The notes under the pieces: generated by a model | Told to the model about the DNA's origin: nothing | The model's input: only the letters and a program-made list of their open reading frames with translations | Database searches by the model: none | DNA from: Devosia sp. RR2S18 | GTDB lineage: Bacteria > Pseudomonadota > Alphaproteobacteria > Rhizobiales > Devosiaceae | NCBI RefSeq assembly: GCF_030177755.1 | Contig: NZ_CP126539.1 | Span: 3,901,431 to 3,965,430, forward strand | DNA: 64,000 nucleotides | Reading direction: 5' to 3' | Translations under genes and position numbers: made by a program | Shown: piece after piece, positions 36,523-44,456 of the stretch | Layout: each line of letters begins with the position of its first letter | Numbering within the stretch: the stretch's first letter is position 1

Positions 36523-36774
36523 TCACTCGGCCGGAACAATCCGCTCGAGCGGATAATCGGCGGCTTCATAAAGGACCCGGATCTCGGCACCCTCGAAACG
36601 CTGCTCGTCCACCTCGAGGAACGATCCGGCCAATGACTTGGACGGCATGTCCTCGATGCAATAGCGAACAGCCTCCGAAGCGGTGGCGAACCGGCGATAC
36701 TGCGTCGTCTGCGACTTTGCATAGCGCCTGCTGGGGAAGAGCTCCGCAGCGGCGGCATAGTTGAACTTGTTCAT
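36523..36774 (-). CDS. Small unknown protein, paralogue of the next gene (83 aa)
   Basis: This protein begins MNKFNYAAAAELFPSRRY and carries a core F-T/A-x-x-x-A-V/I-R-Y/F-x-x-E...G-A-E/D-I/L-x-x-L-Y-x-A-A-D/N-Y-P-L. The neighbouring gene at 36823-37065 shares the same core, so the two are tandem paralogues. I start at ATG 36774; the ATG at 36789 is 15 bp upstream. There is no signal or TM segment. The fold looks like a short alpha/beta domain; function unknown. Confidence 0.65.
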   Translation of the reverse strand: MNKFNYAAAAELFPSRRYAKSQTTQYRRFATASEAVRYCIEDMPSKSLAGSFLEVDEQRFEGAEIRVLYEAADYPLERIVPAE

Positions 36775-36822
36775 GCTAGCATTCTCCAATTGTGCAGCCC
36801 GGATCTGGTTCGACCCGCACCG

Positions 36823-37065
36823 CTAGTGTTTGCGTTGCAACGGATAGTTGGCGCTGCGATAAAGCTCATGCAGATCTGCGCCTGAATACTCGGCATTGCC
36901 GATGCTCAGTCTGGCTCCGCGCAGGCTCACCGGCGCTGCGTGTTCGAGAGCAAAGCGGATTGCATTGGCTGCGGTGCGGAACGAGCGCGAGCCTTGCGCA
37001 GCCGCTGTTTGCCAGGAGCTGCCGAGATAGAGCTCGGCGGGAGCCTGGAAGTCGGGATATGTCAT
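36823..37065 (-). CDS. Small unknown protein, paralogue of the previous gene (80 aa)
   Basis: This 80-residue protein starts MTYPDFQAPAELYLGSSW. The shared segment FRTAANAIRFALE...SLRGARLSIGNAEYSGADLHELYRSANYPLQR matches the protein encoded 48 bp downstream at many positions, including the AxELxxxxxW/Y, GA(E/D) and LY..A(D/N)YPL(E/Q)R pieces. This points to an old tandem duplication. No named family is recognised. Confidence 0.65.
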   Translation of the reverse strand: MTYPDFQAPAELYLGSSWQTAAAQGSRSFRTAANAIRFALEHAAPVSLRGARLSIGNAEYSGADLHELYRSANYPLQRKH

Positions 37066-37173
37066 AGATTGTCTCGGTTGATGCGGCAGAACGCCGGATC
37101 GTCGTTGTATGCCTCACCAAGGGAGCGGGAGGCGTGACGGGCCTGCGCGAGGCAGACCCGGCGAGCTTTGTGC

Positions 37174-37380
37174 TTAGACGAGCGCCAGGTTGACCGCCGA
37201 GTCCTTGCCATCGCGGCCGGTCTCGAGCTCATAGGTAACCTTGTCGCCTTCGTTCAGGCCATTCAGGCCCGAGCGTTCGACGGCAGAGATATGGACAAAA
37301 GCGTCCTTGCTGCCGCCTTCAGGCGAAATGAAGCCGAAGCCCTTGGTGGTGTTGAAGAACTTTACGGTGCCGGTTGTCAT
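37174..37380 (-). CDS. Cold-shock protein (CspA family)
   Basis: This 68-residue single CSD protein begins MTTGTVKFFNTTKGFGFI, with RNP1 (KGFGFI) and RNP2 (DAFVHI) motifs intact. It binds single-stranded RNA/DNA and acts as an RNA chaperone. The true start is ATG 37380; the frame upstream is not conserved. About 287 bp of non-coding sequence precede it, compatible with the long, structured leader often seen for csp genes. Confidence 0.95.
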   Translation of the reverse strand: MTTGTVKFFNTTKGFGFISPEGGSKDAFVHISAVERSGLNGLNEGDKVTYELETGRDGKDSAVNLALV

Positions 37381-37667
37381 GGCTGTAGCCTTGTCTTGTC
37401 GTGCCCCGGCCAAATGGCCAGAAAGCATCATTGCTGCCCGACAACATGCAGGGCAGGTTCATAACGCTCTCAAAAACAGGGAAGTAGCCAAGAACCGGAA
37501 AAACCGGCCTTCAGATAGCCATGTGAGCTCAAACGTATGAAGAACATATAAGTGCACAATGCCGCAATAACAAGGCAGCCATTCGATGGTGTGTTTAAAT
37601 CGTTCGTCGTCACTGGCTTGGCGAGCGATTATGCGGGAGCCTGAGCTCACACTCGCCTAGCTGAGAA

Positions 37668-37925
37668 TTACTGAGTGAATTCACTACCGGGCGCCGCGTG
37701 TACCTTGAAGGTGATGGATACTTCGAGAACCTGATCCTGCTGCTGGTCCCGGACACGAATAGAGATGTCCCTCTCCGCCCCGCCATTGGGCAGAAGGTCG
37801 CGAGCCGCTTCGATGATGTGGCTGGTGGCTTCCCGGCGAGCTGCGCTCGCATCTGGCAGATCGGTGCCTGCTTGGTCCTCGGTGATGTTTTCCCCATCGA
37901 TCAGGTCGAAATAGAAGAGGGGCAT
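37668..37925 (-). CDS. DUF6894-like small protein (85 aa)
   Basis: This 85-residue protein begins MPLFYFDLIDGENITEDQAGTDLPD, the typical opening of a family common in Rhizobiales and Sphingomonadales (DUF6894, function unknown). It continues with A(R)REATSHIIEAARDLLP and a strand SIRVRDQQQDQVLEVSITFKV. AAGGAG lies 9 nt before ATG 37925. A candidate sigma-EcfG promoter (tGAAC-N16-TGTT) sits about 28 bp further upstream, suggesting general-stress control. Confidence 0.8.
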   Translation of the reverse strand: MPLFYFDLIDGENITEDQAGTDLPDASAARREATSHIIEAARDLLPNGGAERDISIRVRDQQQDQVLEVSITFKVHAAPGSEFTQ

Positions 37926-37953
37926 GGTCGCACTCCTTTGATTGTCCCTCATG

Positions 37954-37978
37954 AACATTCCTGTGGAGCTTAGGTTCA
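37954..37978 (-). promoter_or_regulatory. Candidate sigma-EcfG promoter of the DUF6894 gene
   Basis: Minus-strand TGAAC (37978-37974), 16-bp spacer, TGTT (37957-37954). One mismatch each from GGAAC and CGTT. The spacing and -10 equal those of the candidate at 40147-40171. Confidence 0.4.
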
Positions 37979-38162
37979 CCGCCTCGTGGCAAAAGACGGA
38001 CGCAGACCTCTTCTTCATCAGGTCGGATACCAGTTCACAACGGCACCGCGCCAGGCGCGACAATGCTGGGGAAGCAGCTTTGCGAACGCGACGAACCTGC
38101 TTATGGTTACGCGTTTGATCGGACTGGCGCCTTCGCGCTGCCGTGTCGATGGAGGGACGCGG

Positions 38163-39725
38163 GTGACAATCAGTGAAGCGGCCATGGCAAAACGCCGGCC
38201 TCGCGCCGATTTGCTGGCGATTGCGCTTATCGTGGTGCTGCTCGTTTTCTTTATCGTGGGTACGGCGCTGCTGATCTGGCGCTCCTTCAACACGGCGGAG
38301 GAGCGCATGTTTGCGCAGGCTGCCTTGTCCTCACAGGTTGTCGCCGCGAACGCAGAATGGACAATCGAAACCGCGCGGCAGGTGTTGCGCCGCGTTGATG
38401 ACGCGGTGGGGGACGGCTTTGAACCGCCAACGGCCGAGACCGTGCAGCGCCTGGCCGATTCTGTCGTGAGCCTGCCGGGCAGCGCCAAGATCTACGTGGT
38501 GGGCGAGGACGGGACCACGCTGTTCTCCACCGATCCCGAAGTCATGCCGATCGAGGTCAGAGACCGGGAGTATTTCACCGGGGTGCGGGATGGGGCCGCC
38601 TATTACGTCAGTTCCATGCTCGTCAGCCGGCTCAATGGCGAACAGATCTTTGCTATCAGCAAGCGCATGGAGCGGAACGGGGTCTTTGCCGGTGCCGCAG
38701 TAGTTACGTTCAACTACGAGCTGTTGCGTCGAGTGTGGGAATCGCTGCGCCTGGATGATCAATCCACCGTTGGTCTGATCCGTGGCGACGGCGAGTTGGT
38801 GTCACGCTATCCACAACCGCCAGGGCCACTGGACCTGAGCAATTATGTGCTCTTCACCGATTATCTGCTCGCAGCTCCCGCCGGCGTCTACGAGACAATC
38901 TCTCCGGCGGATGGGGTGCACCGCATCGTGGGCTACCAGACTGTGCGCGGCAGTGATCTCATTGCAGTGGCGTCGATTGGCGTGTCGCCTACCTATGCGG
39001 CTACCACACGGGGGATTTGGACCGGCCTTGTCGTTGTGATCCCCACGGCCTTGGCGCTTGCCTATGCCGCCTATGTCGTATGGCGTTTGCTGCAACGCGA
39101 AGGGCGCAACCAGGAACGCCTAGCGGCCTTGGTCGACACCAACCAGATGCTGTTGCGGGAAGTGCACCACCGGGTGAAAAACAATCTGCAGTCGGTAATT
39201 GCGCTGGTAAACATGCAAAAGGGCGATCCCGCACTCAAGCAGAACCTAAAGGATCGCATCAGCGCCATGGTGGCGGTGCACGAGCATATCTATGGCAATG
39301 ACCAGTTCGCGGCCGTGGATGCGGGCGGCTATGTGGCCAATATTGCCCAGGGACTGCTCGCCTCCTATGGCCGACCCGTAGCGGTGAGCTATGACATCGA
39401 ACCGATGATGATTGACCGCGATCATGCCACTCCACTAGGGCTGATCATCAATGAAGCAGTTTCCAACGCGCTTAAATATGCCTTTACCGAGGACAAGCCT
39501 GCCGAGCTTAAACTCGCCCTCCGGCGAGTGGACGCCGAGAATGGGCAATTGGTCATTGAGGACAATGGTGTGGGTTTCGATCCCGACGAGACCGGCAAAG
39601 GCATGGGAACGCGCCTCATTCATGGGCTTGTCAACCAGATGAGCGGCGAGGCGCGCTATGAGCGCGACAATGGCACCCGTTTCATCTTCAACTTTCCTCT
39701 CGCCGAGGCGGCAACCACCGCCTAG
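38163..39725 (+). CDS. Membrane histidine kinase, HisKA_2 type
   Basis: This 520-residue kinase has two TM segments (about residues 17-40 and 285-305) enclosing a dCACHE-like periplasmic sensor (KIYVVGEDGTTLFSTDPE, REYFTGVRDG). A cytoplasmic HisKA_2 dimerisation box LREVHHRVKNNLQSVIALVNMQ follows (phospho-His near residue 335). The ATPase domain has NEAVSNALKYAF, EDNGVGFD and GMGTRLIHGLVNQMSG. GTG 38163 is preferred: GGAGGG at 38151-38156 is 6 nt upstream. Kinases of this class often feed PhyR in the alphaproteobacterial general stress response. Its stop shares CTAG with the convergent gene. Confidence 0.9.
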   Translation: MTISEAAMAKRRPRADLLAIALIVVLLVFFIVGTALLIWRSFNTAEERMFAQAALSSQVVAANAEWTIETARQVLRRVDDAVGDGFEPPTAETVQRLADSVVSLPGSAKIYVVGEDGTTLFSTDPEVMPIEVRDREYFTGVRDGAAYYVSSMLVSRLNGEQIFAISKRMERNGVFAGAAVVTFNYELLRRVWESLRLDDQSTVGLIRGDGELVSRYPQPPGPLDLSNYVLFTDYLLAAPAGVYETISPADGVHRIVGYQTVRGSDLIAVASIGVSPTYAATTRGIWTGLVVVIPTALALAYAAYVVWRLLQREGRNQERLAALVDTNQMLLREVHHRVKNNLQSVIALVNMQKGDPALKQNLKDRISAMVAVHEHIYGNDQFAAVDAGGYVANIAQGLLASYGRPVAVSYDIEPMMIDRDHATPLGLIINEAVSNALKYAFTEDKPAELKLALRRVDAENGQLVIEDNGVGFDPDETGKGMGTRLIHGLVNQMSGEARYERDNGTRFIFNFPLAEAATTA

Positions 39726-39934
39726 TGCGTGGGGTCGTCGAAATCCTGCTGCTCGGCATCGGGCTCCACATAACCGGACCGGGTCAGCCAATCGCGCAGG
39801 ATACGGTTGATGGCATCGTTGCGACTGAGCATCCCGGCCTCCGGATCGGAGTGGGTGGCGATGAATTTATCGATCCCGGCGATGAGATCGAGGTCGAGGT
39901 CAGGCAAGGGGCTGAGATCGGGGCTCGGCTTCAT
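39722..39934 (-). CDS. Small ribbon-helix-helix-like protein (70 aa)
   Basis: This 70-residue protein reads MKPSPDLSPLPDLDLDLIAGIDKFIATHSDPEAGMLSRNDAINRILRDWL. The SRNDAINRILRDWL helix pair is typical of CopG/ribbon-helix-helix proteins, but the preceding strand is weak, so DNA binding is only possible. ATG 39934 overlaps the DUF3606 stop by 4 nt, so the two are coupled. The 3' end overlaps the kinase stop. Confidence 0.65.
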   Translation of the reverse strand: MKPSPDLSPLPDLDLDLIAGIDKFIATHSDPEAGMLSRNDAINRILRDWLTRSGYVEPDAEQQDFDDPTH

Positions 39935-40119
39935 GTGAGCTTCCGCCTTTCGGCGGCAGCATCGGCAGCCTCGCGGCTAGGGCCGGCTTCCTCGATGATC
40001 TGGCGCGCTTCGTCCGTTGACAGGCCATGGCGGCTGGCGAAGTAGGACAATTCGTATTGCTGCTCGGCGGCGAGCCGCTTGCGGTCGGCGCCGCCGGTCA
40101 GGTCCCTGTTGTCGGGCAT
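39931..40119 (-). CDS. DUF3606 small protein
   Basis: This 62-residue protein reads MPDNRDLTGGADRKRLAAEQQYELSYFASRHGLSTDEARQIIEE. LTGGxDRxRxxxxxxYE..Y...RxGxS.DE is the DUF3606 pattern. Such proteins are frequent in alphaproteobacterial stress loci; their function is unknown. A GGAAC-N16-TGTT promoter candidate lies 28 bp upstream. It is the first gene of a two-gene operon. Confidence 0.82.
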   Translation of the reverse strand: MPDNRDLTGGADRKRLAAEQQYELSYFASRHGLSTDEARQIIEEAGPSREAADAAAERRKLT

Positions 40120-40146
40120 GCTCGTCTCCCTCGATGCTGTGGAGAT

Positions 40147-40171
40147 AACACGAGCATGCTAGGGCGGTTCC
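40147..40171 (-). promoter_or_regulatory. Candidate sigma-EcfG promoter of DUF3606 operon
   Basis: Minus-strand GGAAC (40171-40167), 16-bp spacer, TGTT (40150-40147). The -35 is perfect and the -10 differs from CGTT in one base. It sits between the gene and the IS630 left end. Confidence 0.55.
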
Positions 40172-40203
40172 GCTTGGCGCACCAGCGAAACCACCCCCGA
40201 ACT

Positions 40204-41374
40204 TATACCGGATCCCGATAATATATAAGCGTGACTCGGCGGGGATTCCCAAATCGGTTGGTTTCTGAATCATAAGTGCGAACGAGGGAGGTTCGCCATG
40301 CCGGTTCCGTTACGAGATGATTTCGAGGCGTCGCAGTTGAGGGTGTTTGCCCGCAAGACAAAGGACGCGCCGCAGGCGCGGCGGCTTCTTGCGTTGGCGG
40401 CAATCTATGACGGTGCATCGCGCACCGATGCGGCTCGCATCGGCGGGGTGACGCTGCAGATCGTGCGGGACTGGGTGGTCAAGTTCAACGCCCAGGGGCC
40501 GGAGGGGCTTATCGACCGCAAGGCGCCCGGACAGCCCTCCAGGCTAAACGACATGCATCGGGTGGCGATCGCGAGAATGATCGAGAGTGGTCCGATCCCG
40601 GCGGTTCATGGCGTCGTGCGTTGGCGGCTGGTTGACCTCGCACAATGGATCTTTGAAGAGTTCCGCATCAGTGTGGCCAAGCAGACCCTGAGCCGGGAAC
40701 TGCGAGCAATGGGCTATCGCAAGCTTTCTGCTCGCCCCCGACACCATTCCCAGGCCGAAGGCGCAATCGAAACGTTCAAAAAAAGTTCGGCGCCCGCCTG
40801 GACGAGATCGCGCTCGAAAAGCGCATCAACTCCGCCGACATAGAGATCTGGTTCGCCGACGAGGCGCGGATCGGCCAAAAGAACAAGATCACACGACGCT
40901 GGGCAAAGCGCGGCACACGGCCCAGCGCACCAAACGATCAGCGCACGGTCTCGACCTACATTTTTGGAGCCATCTGTCCCCGGCAGGGCAAGGGTGCTGG
41001 CCTCGTCCTGCCCTTCTGCAACACCGCGGCCATGAACCTGCACCTGGCCGAGATCGCCACGGCAGTCGCGCCACAGGCTCACGCCGTGCTTCTCCTGGAT
41101 CAGGCCGGCTGGCACCTGTCCAGGGACCTGGTAATCCCGCCCAACATTACCATCCTCCCGCTGCCGCCGAAATGCCCCGAGCTCAATCCGGTCGAGAACG
41201 TCTGGCAGTTCATTCGCGACAACTGGCTCTCCAATCGAGTCTTCAACTCCTACGAGGACATCCTCGACCATTGCTGCGATGCCTGGAACAAGCTCACCGA
41301 TCAACCCTGGAAAATCATGTCCATCGGAATGCGTAATTGGGCGCACAGGTTCTAATCAGTGGGACTTGGTATTA
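40204..41374 (+). mobile_element. IS630-family insertion sequence
   Basis: About 1.17 kb element bounded by related ends. The left end reads ATACCGGATCCC from 40205; the reverse complement of the right end reads ATACCAAGTCCC from 41372. A TA lies at each border (40204-40205, 41373-41374), as expected for IS630 target choice. It contains a transposase gene in two overlapping frames. The right TA belongs to the TAA stop of the adjacent ABC permease gene. The ends differ at several positions, so the element may no longer be fully active. Confidence 0.8.
40298..41355 (+). CDS. IS630-family transposase, two frames joined at an A7 run
   Basis: The first frame (40298 on) encodes a helix-turn-helix region with RRLLALAAIYDGASRTDAARIGGVTLQIVRDWV and reads to FKK. 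The -1 frame then continues KFGARLDEIALEKRINSADIEIWFADEARIGQ through the DDE catalytic residues: D in WFADEAR, D in LLLDQAGWH, E in PELNPVENVWQ. The switch lies at seven A (40778-40784). The joined product would be about 350 residues, the normal IS630 length. The frame could be corrected by programmed frameshifting or transcriptional slippage, both known in IS elements, or the gene could be dead. The unshifted product stops at 40843 (181 aa) and lacks the DDE domain. Confidence 0.85.
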
Positions 41375-42265
41375 GTTGTCGTTGACGCGTCGCCGGTATT
41401 CGCTGGCGATATAGAGGACAATCAGGGCAAACAGCGCGCCGGTGCCAACCTGGAGCCAGCCGAACCGCAAAATCAGGTCCGAAACAAAGGCGCCCGCCGC
41501 GAAGTTTTCACCGCTCATGAACCAAGTGTCGAGGTAGCCCTCCTCGCTGAGCGGGAAGGTGGAACGGTAGCTGAGATAATTCCATGTTGCGGTATCGAAG
41601 GGGTGGAGACCGCCCAGGGTCACCCATTCCAGTGTGGAGATGATCGCGGGCAACAGGAGGGACATGGGAATAGCCCAGCGCCCCATCGCGGTAGCCATGG
41701 CGCCAACCAGAGCCATATAGGGCAGGAACCAAAGCAGGCCACAGACGATGACGACAAGCAGACTGACTGCCACCTGGCCATAGACTTCGGCGATATTGCC
41801 CAAGAGTGCTGCGGACCCCGTGCCGTTGACGAGCGCTGTGGTGAAGGCGACGCCGAACAGCAATAGGCCACTGAGGAGGGCGACCCCATAGATCACTCCG
41901 GGGAAGATGGTCAGGGCTGCCGCCAGTTTGCTCAAGAGAATGCGGAAGTCGGAAACCGGCATGGACTTCCAGAACAACATGGCGTTGTTGCGCTTGTCGG
42001 CGGCAAATCCATCGGCGCAATAGAAGAAGAGCGTGCCAAGCAGATAGAGGCACCAAGCTGCCGAAAAGCCCAGGAAGCCGAGCTCGTAGACGCGCATCGG
42101 GGCGACGGTGAACATGGCACCGGAAAACTTCCCGTCGACGCGGCCGACGGTGAAGGCGAGGATGGCGGCGCCGAACAGCACCCCCACCAGCGACAGCGGA
42201 GCGATGAAGAACGCACCGCGATGCTCGATGAACTCGCGACGGATCAGGGCGGCAAAAGCCTTCAT
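41372..42265 (-). CDS. ABC-2 type transporter permease
   Basis: This 297-residue protein has about six hydrophobic segments, an N-terminal amphipathic MKAFAALIRREFIEHRG typical of ABC-2 exporters, and the LLWFLPYMALVGAMATAMGRW region. It is the last gene of a GntR-ATPase-permease operon, overlapping the ATPase gene by 4 nt. Its TAA stop (41374-41372) contains the TA at the IS630 right border, so the C-terminus (RRRVNDN) may have been altered by insertion. Function is probably efflux or envelope-stress defence, as for Ytr-like systems. Confidence 0.8.
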   Translation of the reverse strand: MKAFAALIRREFIEHRGAFFIAPLSLVGVLFGAAILAFTVGRVDGKFSGAMFTVAPMRVYELGFLGFSAAWCLYLLGTLFFYCADGFAADKRNNAMLFWKSMPVSDFRILLSKLAAALTIFPGVIYGVALLSGLLLFGVAFTTALVNGTGSAALLGNIAEVYGQVAVSLLVVIVCGLLWFLPYMALVGAMATAMGRWAIPMSLLLPAIISTLEWVTLGGLHPFDTATWNYLSYRSTFPLSEEGYLDTWFMSGENFAAGAFVSDLILRFGWLQVGTGALFALIVLYIASEYRRRVNDN

Positions 42266-43170
42266 CGGGCACGCTCCGGATTGGCCGTAGGTCGCTGCAT
42301 GAGCGCCACGAAGAGATCGGACATAGTGGGGGTCGAGAGCTTGCCCAGCGGTTCCAACTGCTCCCGCGCGATGCCGTCGAAGATCATCACGGTCTGGCCG
42401 AAGCGGGTTTCCTCATAGACCGGACCAAAGCCGCGGGCCTGCGCCTGCAAGTCGGGATCGTTGACCACCAATTGTACGAACTTTTCGTTCACCGTCTCCA
42501 TCTGCATGTGGAGGATCAGCTCACCATCGCGGATAAACATAATGTCGGACAACATGAACTCGATTTCGTCCACCTGATGGGTGGTGATGAGCAGCGTTCT
42601 CTCCTCGGTCATGTAGTCCTCGAGGAGCCGGCGGTAGAAGCGTTTGCGGTAGGTGATGTCGAGGCCTAGCGTCGGCTCGTCCAAAACGAGGAGCTTGGCA
42701 TCGATCGCCATCACCACCGCCAGGTGGAGCTGGGCGATCATGCCCTTGCTCAGATTCTTGATCTTGAGCTCGGGCTTGATGTCGGTGCCTTCAAGGAAGG
42801 TGCGGGCTTTTTCGATCGAGAAGTTGGGATGAATGTTGGAGAGGAGAGCGAAGAGCTCCCGCACGCGCAGGAAGCGGGGGAGGCTCGCCACGTCGGAGAT
42901 AAAGGCAACGTTCTCCATGAGCTTGGCGCGCCGCGCAAAAGGATCTTCGCCCAGCACACGAATGGTGCCTTCGCAATTGGTGAGGCCAAGCATGGCGTTG
43001 AGCGTGGTGGTCTTGCCCGCGCCATTGTGTCCGATAAGCCCGTAGATTCGGCCCGGCGGAATATCAAAATCGAGCCCGTGCAAGATCTGCTTGCGTCCAA
43101 AGGACTTCTTGAGTCCGCGTGCCGAAACGATGGGTTCGATGGCGGTGGTATCGGCTGACAGATCGGTCAT
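42262..43170 (-). CDS. ABC transporter ATPase (YtrB-like)
   Basis: This 302-residue ATPase has Walker A GHNGAGKTT near residue 42, signature LSKGMIAQLHLAVVMAID (SKGM in place of SGGQ, as in YtrB/ABC-2 exporters), Walker B LLVLDEPTLGLD and the switch His in TTHQVDE. A C-terminal regulatory extension of about 70 residues follows. It overlaps the GntR gene and the permease gene by 4 nt each. The pair resembles the Bacillus Ytr system for cell-envelope antibiotics. Confidence 0.87.
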   Translation of the reverse strand: MTDLSADTTAIEPIVSARGLKKSFGRKQILHGLDFDIPPGRIYGLIGHNGAGKTTTLNAMLGLTNCEGTIRVLGEDPFARRAKLMENVAFISDVASLPRFLRVRELFALLSNIHPNFSIEKARTFLEGTDIKPELKIKNLSKGMIAQLHLAVVMAIDAKLLVLDEPTLGLDITYRKRFYRRLLEDYMTEERTLLITTHQVDEIEFMLSDIMFIRDGELILHMQMETVNEKFVQLVVNDPDLQAQARGFGPVYEETRFGQTVMIFDGIAREQLEPLGKLSTPTMSDLFVALMQRPTANPERAR

Positions 43171-43544
43171 GAGTTTGGTCCCTCTTTGGGCGAAGCGCCG
43201 GACTGGGCGAGCAGGCTTTGCAGATCAAGATCAAGGGCGCGGATTTGCGCCGCAATGCGGGGCCAGTCCTCCTTGAGAAACTTTTCCCGTTCATGGGACA
43301 GCAATTCGGCGCGCGCGCCCGTCTTGACGAACATTCCCAGACCCCTCCGCTTCTCGACCACGCCAATATCGACCAGTGCTTCGAATGCCTTGGTGACAGT
43401 CAGCGGATTGACTGAGAGCTCCGTGGCAGTCTGGCGAACCGAAGGCAGCGCCTCCCCTTCCTTTACTGCGCCACGCAGGATCATCTCAGTCAGCCGTTGC
43501 CTGATCTGCACGAAGATCGGCTGGCTTGCGTGAAACTCATCCAT
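43167..43544 (-). CDS. GntR-family regulator, YtrA subfamily
   Basis: This 125-residue short regulator starts MDEFHASQPIFVQIRQRLTEMILRGAVKEGEALPSVRQTATELSVNPLTVTKAFEALVDIGVVEKRRGLGMFV, a complete GntR winged helix with the short C-terminal helix of the YtrA type and no ligand domain. It is first in the operon with its ABC genes, the standard YtrA arrangement, and an inverted repeat precedes it. Autorepression is expected. Confidence 0.93.
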   Translation of the reverse strand: MDEFHASQPIFVQIRQRLTEMILRGAVKEGEALPSVRQTATELSVNPLTVTKAFEALVDIGVVEKRRGLGMFVKTGARAELLSHEREKFLKEDWPRIAAQIRALDLDLQSLLAQSGASPKEGPNS

Positions 43545-43559
43545 GTGTTCTGCCTACTT

Positions 43560-43583
43560 GGTGTAGTAGTGATGTATTACACC
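43560..43583. promoter_or_regulatory. YtrA-type operator upstream of the GntR-ABC operon
   Basis: GGTGTAGTA-N6-TATTACACC (one mismatch) lies 16 bp before the GntR start and 76 bp before cutC. The core GGTGTA-N12-TACACC parallels the AGTGTA-N13-TACACT site reported for B. subtilis YtrA. Confidence 0.65.
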
Positions 43584-43658
43584 ATATAAGGAGTGTCAAT
43601 CGTCTTGCGGAAGAACATGGAGCAATCTACCAGTGAGATACCAATAGGAGACCAGTTG

Positions 43659-44417
43659 ATGAGTCAGTACCCGTTCAAGATCGAAATTTGCGTCGAAGGG
43701 GTAGATGGCTTGGTGGCCGCCCAAGAGGCGGGCGCTGACCGCGTGGAACTCTGCGCCAGCCTTCTGGAAGGCGGCATTACGCCAAGTCTTGGCGTGGTCA
43801 GGGCCGCGCTCACTGCCGCAACCATCCCCTTCCACGTCATCGTGCGCCCGCGTGGCGGCGACTTCCTATATTCCGAACTCGAATTCCGCTCGATGATCGA
43901 GGACGTCAAAGCGCTCAAGGAGCTTGGCGTTGCGGGGGTCGTCATCGGCTGCCTCACGGCCGAGGGCGAGATTGACGAAGCTCGGACGCGGGCTTTGGTA
44001 AACGCGGCACGCCCCATGAAGGTTACCTGCCATCGCGCTTTCGACATGACGCGCGATTTCCGCGCCGCGACCGAGGCGCTGATCGGGTGCGGTGTTGACC
44101 GCGTGCTGACCAGCGGGCAGCGCGATACCGCCGAGGAGGGCATCGAGATCCTCAAACAGACCATGGCAGTTGCCGACGGACGCATTGTCGTGATGGCGTG
44201 CGGAGCGTTGGACCAAAACAACATCGCGGCCGTTCGGCAGGCCACGGGGGTCGACGAGATGCATTTCGCTGCACTCAAGACCATCAAGAGCGGCATGGCG
44301 TTCCGCAATCCCCATGTCGGCATGGGCGGCACGGCAATCGAGCGGGAGTACGAGGTCACGCTCACCGACAAAGAAGCAGTGAGGACGACGATCGCTGCGG
44401 CAAAGGCGGCTGCCTAA
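43659..44417 (+). CDS. cutC: CutC family protein
   Basis: This 252-residue TIM-barrel protein has the CutC features IEICVEGVDGLVAAQEAGADRVELCASLLEGGITPSLGV, the FHVIVRPRGGDFLYSELEF segment and TCHRAFDMTRDF with the HRAFD motif. CutC has been linked to copper homeostasis, but newer work suggests a hydrolase role; the sequence does not decide. I begin at ATG 43659, with AGGAG 8 nt upstream; an earlier in-frame start at 43593 would overlap the operator. It is divergent from the GntR-ABC operon and may be affected by the same repressor. Confidence 0.9.
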   Translation: MSQYPFKIEICVEGVDGLVAAQEAGADRVELCASLLEGGITPSLGVVRAALTAATIPFHVIVRPRGGDFLYSELEFRSMIEDVKALKELGVAGVVIGCLTAEGEIDEARTRALVNAARPMKVTCHRAFDMTRDFRAATEALIGCGVDRVLTSGQRDTAEEGIEILKQTMAVADGRIVVMACGALDQNNIAAVRQATGVDEMHFAALKTIKSGMAFRNPHVGMGGTAIEREYEVTLTDKEAVRTTIAAAKAAA

Positions 44418-44456
44418 CCGCTTTCCGCCTAGCGCGCGGAGCGCTAGAAGCTGGCC

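Noticed and set aside
37459..37650. 63-codon frame upstream of the cold-shock gene
   Set aside because: Amino-acid composition is atypical and no SD is present; the region is better explained as csp leader and promoter.
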